Notes under the pieces: model-generated
Database searches by the model: none
What the model saw: the letters and a program-made list of their open reading frames with translations, nothing else
What the model was told of the DNA's origin: nothing
Made by a program: the position numbers and the translations under genes
Origin: Paenibacillus sp. FSL M7-0420
GTDB lineage: Bacteria > Bacillota > Bacilli > Paenibacillales > Paenibacillaceae
DNA: 64,000 bases
Assembly (NCBI RefSeq): GCF_038002345.1
Contig: NZ_JBBOCJ010000001.1
Span: forward strand, 1,550,001 to 1,614,000
Direction: 5' to 3'
Shown here: in pieces, positions 58,985-64,000 of the stretch
Numbering within the stretch: the first letter of the stretch is position 1
Layout of the letters: the number at the start of each line of letters is the position of its first letter

Positions 58985-60373
58985 ATGATGAAGCGTACGC
59001 TAATAACATCTCTGAGCCTGGTCCTGGCACTTGGCCTGACAGCCTGCGGCAACGGCAACGGTAACGGCGGCAACGCAGTTGAAGGCAAGGGAGAAGGGGC
59101 GAAGGCTGGTTCGGGAGAAAAAACTAAAATCAGCTATTGGACAGGCGACCGCCACGATGCCGATTTTATAAAGGAGAAGGTAGCCGAGTTCAACGCATCC
59201 AATAAGGATGGGATTGAAGTAGAGCTTGTCGTCAAGGGCGATGACTTTGATACCGCGCTCGATCTGTCCTTCCAGACCTCCGATGCGCCGGATGTGATCC
59301 GGGTGAAGGAGAATACCATCCAGACCTTTTACAAAAAAGGCTTTCTCGCTCCCATTGACGAGTTCCTCACCGATGAGGTGAAGACGAAATTCCCGGCTAT
59401 GCCGGATTTGAATGAATTTGACGGCAAGCGTTACAGCCTGCCTAACTTCGGAACGACCATGCGTCTGGTATACAACAAGGATCTGTTCGCCAAAGCAGGC
59501 ATTGAGCATCCGCCGACCACTCTGCAGGAGCTGGTGGATACAGCCAAGAAACTGACAGCAGCCGGCAAGGCGGATGGTGCTTACGGCTTCGCCCTGAACT
59601 TCAAGAACCCCGGCAGTGCGTTCGCACGTTCGGCGCGGGTGGTTGCAGAGATGAGCGGCTATGGCGGCTTCGGGTATGATTTCAAAACGGCCCGCTACGA
59701 CTTCAGCGGCTTCGAGCCGATCATCAATGCCTTTAAGCAGATCAAGGACGACGGCAGTATGCTGCCGGGTGTAGAATCGCTGGATATTGACCCGCTGCGG
59801 GCGCAGTTTGCAGAAGGCAAGATCGGAATGTACATGTCCTACTCCTCGGAGCCGGGCGTCTACAAGAATCAGTTCCCGGCCAAGATTGACTGGGCGGCCG
59901 CTCCGGTTCCGACCATCGACGGCAATGTGAAGGGGGCTTCCGGCTTCCTCGGGGGCCAATGGCTGGCGCTCAGCTCGAAATCAGAGCACAAAGAAGCAGC
60001 CTGGAAGTTCATGGAGTTCATGTACGGCGATCAGGTGCTGACGGATTATCAGGAAAAAGGCTTCGGCATCTCCATGGTTCCATCCATCAGCGCAGCCGCC
60101 AAGACACCGGATGTGAACGGCATTGAAGGCTTCCTGCCGAACAAGCACGATGGAGTGTGGCCGGTCTATCCGTCTGTAGCCCCGGAAGGAATGAAATCGG
60201 ATGACGCCTTCTTCAAATATATGCTGAACGGCGGCGACCTGAAGGCGATTATCGCTGATCTGAACAAACGCTATAATGCTGCACTGGACAGCGTGATTGC
60301 GAATGACGGCGTGAAGGCCGAGCCGGATGCCGGCTTTGATCCCGCCGCGCTGGGCGGCAAGTTCGCCAAGTAG
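58985..60373 (+). CDS. ABC transporter sugar-binding lipoprotein, module 2
   Basis: This 462-residue family 1 binding protein has a lipoprotein signal ending LALGLTACGNG, then a Gly/Asn-rich linker. It is a close paralogue of the module 1 protein at 47274. AAGGGGG precedes the ATG pair at 58985/58988. Its position after a YesM/YesN-type pair and before two permeases repeats the module 1 order exactly. The ligand is probably a mannose-containing oligosaccharide, judging only by the GH130 neighbours. Confidence 0.93.
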   Translation: MMKRTLITSLSLVLALGLTACGNGNGNGGNAVEGKGEGAKAGSGEKTKISYWTGDRHDADFIKEKVAEFNASNKDGIEVELVVKGDDFDTALDLSFQTSDAPDVIRVKENTIQTFYKKGFLAPIDEFLTDEVKTKFPAMPDLNEFDGKRYSLPNFGTTMRLVYNKDLFAKAGIEHPPTTLQELVDTAKKLTAAGKADGAYGFALNFKNPGSAFARSARVVAEMSGYGGFGYDFKTARYDFSGFEPIINAFKQIKDDGSMLPGVESLDIDPLRAQFAEGKIGMYMSYSSEPGVYKNQFPAKIDWAAAPVPTIDGNVKGASGFLGGQWLALSSKSEHKEAAWKFMEFMYGDQVLTDYQEKGFGISMVPSISAAAKTPDVNGIEGFLPNKHDGVWPVYPSVAPEGMKSDDAFFKYMLNGGDLKAIIADLNKRYNAALDSVIANDGVKAEPDAGFDPAALGGKFAK

Positions 60374-60397
60374 ATCGAAGGTTAGGGATAGAGATAC

Positions 60398-60452
60398 AGG
60401 CCGGGATAGCGGGGGATGAGGGAGCAACTCTCTCATCCCTCTGCTCTGGCCG
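60398..60452 (+). terminator. Intercistronic hairpin after the module 2 binding-protein gene
   Basis: GGGATGAGGGAG (60413-60424) pairs with CTCTCTCATCCC (60428-60439), enclosed by outer GGCC (60399-60402) and GGCC (60448-60451). No T-run follows, so mRNA protection or attenuation is more likely than full termination. Confidence 0.6.
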
Positions 60453-60479
60453 TAAGGGAGAGGAGCCGGAAGAAACCAG

Positions 60480-61382
60480 ATGAACAAAACAAAACATGCC
60501 TTATTTTCATATAGCTTTATCTTTCCAAGTGCCTTGCTCACTGTGGTCCTTGGAATTTACCCGATTGCCTGGGCGTTCCGCTATATGTTCTATGATTACA
60601 AAGGGTTCGGAACGGCCCGGTTTACCGGTCTGGCTAATTTCAGCCGCATTCTGAAGGACACCCAGTTCTGGGATTCGGTGGTGAACACATTTGTCTATGC
60701 AGGCGGCAAGCTGCTGATCACCATTCCGCTGGCCCTGCTGCTGGCAGCGATATTAAACCGGGGGCTGCGGGGCAGACAGCTGCTGCGGGGGATTTTCTTC
60801 ATGCCGACCGTTATCAGTACAGCCGTAATGGCCGTAGTCTTCTTCACGATTTTCAACTCGTATAACGGAATTCTCAACCAGTTCCTGATCCGCTTGGGCC
60901 TCACAGATTCCGGCGTGGACTGGCTGGGGCCGAAATATGCCATGCTCACCGTCATTCTGGTTGCGGCCTGGGGCGCGGTCGGCAATTATATGCTGCTCTT
61001 CCTCGCCGGTCTGCAGAATATTCCCGAGGATGTGTATGAGGCCTCTTCCCTGGACGGGGCAGGGAAAATTCAGCAGTTCCGCTATGTCACCCTGCCGATG
61101 CTCGGGCCTGTCATGCAGATGGTTATTATGCTGGCGATCATTACAGCTCTGAAGGGTTACGAGAGCATCATGGTTCTGACCGAAGGAGGTCCTGTAGGCA
61201 AGACGGAGGTCATGTTCCTGTATTTATACAAATTATTCTTCCCTGTCGGCGGGGGCAGCGCGGGTGTTCAGGTCCAGGAGTTCGGATACGGCAGTGCGGT
61301 CGCCTTTGTGTCTGCGGTCATTGTAGGGATGATATCACTCATTTATTTCTACGCATCCAGACGCATGAATCAGACCGATTGA
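60480..61382 (+). CDS. ABC sugar transporter permease (MalF/UgpA type), module 2
   Basis: This 300-residue protein has six helices and the EAA loop VYEASSLDGAGKIQQFRYVT. The LLRGIFFMPTVISTAVMAV stretch matches the module 1 permease. A GAGAGGAG ribosome binding site lies upstream. Its stop is followed within 15 bases by the start of the second permease. Confidence 0.94.
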   Translation: MNKTKHALFSYSFIFPSALLTVVLGIYPIAWAFRYMFYDYKGFGTARFTGLANFSRILKDTQFWDSVVNTFVYAGGKLLITIPLALLLAAILNRGLRGRQLLRGIFFMPTVISTAVMAVVFFTIFNSYNGILNQFLIRLGLTDSGVDWLGPKYAMLTVILVAAWGAVGNYMLLFLAGLQNIPEDVYEASSLDGAGKIQQFRYVTLPMLGPVMQMVIMLAIITALKGYESIMVLTEGGPVGKTEVMFLYLYKLFFPVGGGSAGVQVQEFGYGSAVAFVSAVIVGMISLIYFYASRRMNQTD

Positions 61383-61396
61383 GGAGAGAGGCTATT

Positions 61397-62233
61397 ATGA
61401 GACTAAGAACCATACTGGGCAAAACAATCCTGTGGACTTTTTTGCTGTCATTTGCTTTTATCACCCTGATTCCTGTTGTGATCACTATTCTCGGCTCCTT
61501 CAAGACGAATGCCGAGCTGACTGCGGGAGCAACCTTCCTGCCGGATAGCTGGCACTTCTCGAACTATGCCGAAGCCTGGTCGCAGGCGAATTTCTCCAGA
61601 TATACGCTGAACAGTCTGCTGGTGTCTCTGGCGGCAGTGGTAGGCACGCTGCTGGTCTCCTCCATGGCGGCTTATGTGGTGGACCGGATGGATTTTGCCG
61701 GCAAAAAATTGTATATCGGACTGCAGTCCTTCACCATGTTCGTGGCTGTAGGGGCGGTTGTGCTGCGTCCGCAGTTCGATCTGATGGTTAAGCTTCATCT
61801 GCATAGCAGCCTGTGGGGGGTTATATTGATTCTGATCTCTGCCCATGCTTCGATCTTCTTCATTCTGTTCAGCTTCATGAAGGGAATTCCCCGCGAGCTG
61901 GACGAGGCGGCGCTGATAGACGGCTGCTCCCCCGGCCGGACCTTCTGGCGGATTATTCTGCCGCTGCTCGGACCCGGTCTGGGCGTAGGCGCCCTGTTCA
62001 CCTTCCGCGGCGCGTGGAATGAATATCTGCTACCGCTCGTGTTCACGATGACGAAGCCGGAGCTGCAGACGCTAACCGTCGGGCTGGCGAACCTGAAATA
62101 CGGGATTTCGGCCGCTTCCCAGACCCACTATATGATGGCGGGAGCTTGCTTATCCATTCTGCCGATTCTCGTCGCCTACCTGTTTGCGAACAAATCCTTC
62201 ATGCAGATGACGGCCGGTTCCCTGAAGGGGTAA
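61397..62233 (+). CDS. ABC sugar transporter permease (MalG type), module 2
   Basis: This 278-residue protein has six helices and the EAA loop ELDEAALIDGCSPGRTFWRII, ending SFMQMTAGSLKG. The ATG at 61397 has GAGGAGAGAGG upstream; an in-frame TTG at 61379 overlaps the preceding gene and is less likely. It lacks the N-terminal extension of the module 1 counterpart. GH130 copy 2 follows after 75 bases. Confidence 0.94.
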   Translation: MRLRTILGKTILWTFLLSFAFITLIPVVITILGSFKTNAELTAGATFLPDSWHFSNYAEAWSQANFSRYTLNSLLVSLAAVVGTLLVSSMAAYVVDRMDFAGKKLYIGLQSFTMFVAVGAVVLRPQFDLMVKLHLHSSLWGVILILISAHASIFFILFSFMKGIPRELDEAALIDGCSPGRTFWRIILPLLGPGLGVGALFTFRGAWNEYLLPLVFTMTKPELQTLTVGLANLKYGISAASQTHYMMAGACLSILPILVAYLFANKSFMQMTAGSLKG

Positions 62234-62251
62234 CTGTCCGGCCTTACACAT

Positions 62252-62294
62252 AACACTCAACATTCAACACACAACATTCAACATTCAATATTCA
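62252..62294 (+). repeat. Short AACATTCAA-type repeats before GH130 copy 2
   Basis: Variants of the 9-bp word AACATTCAA occur five times in 43 bases, with almost no G, directly before the AAGGAGGT ribosome binding site. The unstructured, G-free leader should leave the ribosome binding site highly accessible. Confidence 0.6.
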
Positions 62295-62308
62295 AGGAGG
62301 TACACCCC

Positions 62309-63316
62309 ATGACTCAACACGTTTCGGCGATTCTGCAATCCGCCCCTTTCATCCGGCGGTATCACGGCAATCCGGTGCTGGATGCAGCGAAGGTTCCTTA
62401 CCCCACCGCACTGGTATTCAATGCCGGTGTAACGAAATTTAACGGCAAATATGTGATGATCTTCCGCAACGATTACGGCTCACTGGACGATCAGACGCTG
62501 GAGCCGCACCACACTACGGATCTCGGCATTGCTTACAGTGACGACGGTCTGAGCTGGACCGCCGGCCCGAAGCCGGTGTTCAAAATGCATGACGAGGAAA
62601 TTATCCGCGCCTATGATCCGCGCCTGACCGTGCTCGGCGGCCGCTGTTTCATGTGTTTTGCCGTGGATACGCGCCATGGCATCCGCGGCGGCATTGCCGT
62701 TACCGATGATCTGGAACACTTCGAGGTGCTCAGCCTGTCTACACCGGACCTGCGCAATATGGTACTGTTCCCCGAGACCATCGGCGGCAAGTATGTCCGG
62801 CTGGAGCGTCCCTTTACGGTGTACAGCCGCGGCGGCCGGGACCGCTTCGATGCCTGGATCTCCGAGTCGCCGGACCTTGTGCATTGGGGCAACTCCAGCC
62901 TGCTGCTCGCTGTCGAGCAGGTGCCGTTTGCTAATGATAAGGTCGGTCCGGCTGCACCTCCGGTCCGGACAGACAAGGGCTGGCTGACCACCTTCCATGC
63001 GGTGGATGTGGACCCGGCCAGAGGCAAGCACGGCTGGGAGGACACCTGGAAGAAGCGCTATACCGCCGGAATTATGCTGCTGGATCTGGAGGACCCCCGC
63101 AAGGTGATCGGCATGAGCAGGCAGCCGCTGCTGGCACCGGAGACAGATTATGAGATTGGCGGGGGCTTCCGCAATCATGTGATTTTTCCCGGCGGGATGA
63201 TTCTGGAGGATGACGGCGAGGTCAAAATCTATTACGGCTCTGCGGATACGGTAGAATGCCTGGCCACGGCCCATGTGGACGATCTGCTCCGGCTCTGTCT
63301 GGAGTCAGGGGAATAA
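62309..63316 (+). CDS. GH130 glycoside phosphorylase/hydrolase, copy 2
   Basis: This 335-residue propeller is a close paralogue of the enzyme at 53825, with Asp103 in AYDPRLTVL, VDTRHGIRGG, RPFTVYSRGGRDRFD, GWLTTFHAVD and YYGSADTVECLATA. It is the last gene of the module 2 importer operon and has a near-perfect AAGGAGGT ribosome binding site. Two enzymes this alike at the two ends of one module suggest a recent duplication with possible specialisation. Array E starts about 75 bases after the stop. Confidence 0.88.
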   Translation: MTQHVSAILQSAPFIRRYHGNPVLDAAKVPYPTALVFNAGVTKFNGKYVMIFRNDYGSLDDQTLEPHHTTDLGIAYSDDGLSWTAGPKPVFKMHDEEIIRAYDPRLTVLGGRCFMCFAVDTRHGIRGGIAVTDDLEHFEVLSLSTPDLRNMVLFPETIGGKYVRLERPFTVYSRGGRDRFDAWISESPDLVHWGNSSLLLAVEQVPFANDKVGPAAPPVRTDKGWLTTFHAVDVDPARGKHGWEDTWKKRYTAGIMLLDLEDPRKVIGMSRQPLLAPETDYEIGGGFRNHVIFPGGMILEDDGEVKIYYGSADTVECLATAHVDDLLRLCLESGE

Positions 63317-63389
63317 ATAAGATGGCAGCTAGCTGAAGGCTGAAAGGTGGAACAACATTGGGGCCATCTGCCATGATTGGAGCGGCGTG

Positions 63390-63727
63390 CGCGGAGATTG
63401 TGCATGAAGTGCAACAATCCAGCTCCATAGGAGCCGCCAGCGCGGAAATCCTGCACAAAATGCAACAATGTAGTTCAATAGGAGCGGCCATAAGGAGATT
63501 GTGCATGAAGTGCAACAATTTAGCTACATAGGAGCCGCCAGCGCAGGAATCCTGCACAAATAGCAACAATCCAGCTCCATAGGAGCGGTCAGCGCGGAAA
63601 TCCTGCACAAATTGCAACAATACAGCTCAAATTAGCACCGGTTCGCCGAAATTCCTGCAAAAGTTGCAACAATAACTCCACAGCCAGTAACCAATTTAGA
63701 TAAATCCTGCAAAAGGTGCAACAATGC
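63390..63727. repeat. 51-bp hairpin array E (7 units)
   Basis: GCAACAAT marks the units at 63411, 63462, 63512, 63563, 63614, 63666 and 63718 (spacing 50-52). The stem is CCTGCA or TGTGCA with TGCAAC around CAAAA-type loops. Linkers carry CAGCTCCATAGGAGC and GCCAGCGCGGAAAT. Reverse-complemented, array B has the same hairpin and linker words (AATAAGAGCGGCC against AATAGGAGCGGCC). Confidence 0.9.
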
Positions 63728-63749
63728 CGGAGACAACCGGCACCGTAAG

Positions 63750-64000
63750 CGGGCTGAGGTGTATAAATACACCAGATCCAGCCGGAAGCAGGCGCAGAGC
63801 GGGAATGAGGTGTATAAATGCACCAGATTCAGCCGAAAGCAGGCGCAGGGCGGAAATGAGGTGTATAAATACACCAGATTCAGCCGGAAGCAGGCGAAGG
63901 GCGGAAATGAGGTGTATAAATACACCAGATTCAGCCGAAAGCGGGCGCAGGGCAGAAATCAGGTGTATAAATGCACCAGATCCAGCCGGAAGCGGGCGAA
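63750..64000. repeat. 51-bp hairpin array F (at least 5 units, continues past the window)
   Basis: GAGGTGTATAAA units start at 63756, 63807, 63858 and 63909, and AGGTGTATAAA at 63961, all in 51-bp register. The stem is GGTGTAT with ATACACC (loop AA), or GGTGTAT with A-GCACC (one G-T pair). The linker is CAGATTCAGCCGAAAGCAGG. The first hairpin centre lies 51-52 bp after the last hairpin centre of array E. Confidence 0.92.

Noticed and set aside
1..64000. tRNA, rRNA, prophage, insertion sequences and plasmid-type functions
   Set aside because: I found no cloverleaf, rRNA, transposase, integrase or replication gene. The repeat arrays carry no associated transposase in the window.

Overview
The window looks like a chromosomal segment of a Paenibacillus-type endospore-forming Firmicute. 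The evidence is a spoVA operon with a forespore-type promoter, the conserved yqeG-yqeH-aroE-yhbY-nadD-yqeK-rsfS-yqeM block, mtlA-mtlR-mtlF-mtlD, a ykkC-class guanidine riboswitch, strong AGGAGG ribosome binding sites with many GTG/TTG starts, and several ABC sugar importers run by large AraC-type two-component systems. The genus is an inference; no rRNA or other marker is present.

Layout. 1-2.8 kb: tail of a GH3 glycosidase, guanidine riboswitch with paired SMR exporters, aldo/keto reductase. 3.1-8.4 kb: mannitol uptake and oxidation, with the PRD activator MtlR between mtlA and mtlF. 8.5-12 kb: an M42 aminopeptidase, then a small membrane protein and spoVAC-VAD-VAE. 12.1-16.6 kb: MoxR/DUF58/transglutaminase trio. 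16.7-22.8 kb: housekeeping block (ribosome assembly, NAD, shikimate) with a cvfB-like gene inserted before yqeM. 23.5-35.7 kb: a tiny conserved-looking protein and an arabinan/arabinoside region (ArsR-type regulator, ABC importer, GH43, AraC regulator, GH127), split by an ECF sigma/anti-sigma pair. 35.8-39.7 kb: secreted protein, XRE-TPR regulator, aldo/keto reductase. 39.9-63.3 kb: two related carbohydrate modules. Each has a histidine kinase, an AraC-type response regulator, a binding protein, two permeases and GH130 enzymes; the first also carries two FAD oxidoreductases and an SGNH hydrolase.

Main observation. Seven intergenic arrays of short stem-loops lie at 23.1, 29.7, 38.1, 53.4, 55.0, 63.4 and 63.75 kb, about 42 units in all. 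Their stems fall into several different sequence families, yet nearly all repeat with the same 51-bp period. Three arrays keep an A-rich loop while the stem arms change on both sides together. Two arrays are the same family in opposite orientations 34 kb apart. At 63.7 kb one family changes into another without losing the 51-bp register. Four arrays sit just past an intrinsic terminator. I know of no described element that matches, and no protein partner is visible here.

How the genes fit together. Oligosaccharides are bound by lipoproteins and imported through permease pairs that lack their own ATPase gene, so a shared MsmX-type ATPase encoded elsewhere is likely. They would then be cut inside the cell by GH43, GH127 and GH130 enzymes. 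Hairpins between each binding-protein gene and its permease genes probably keep the binding protein in excess.
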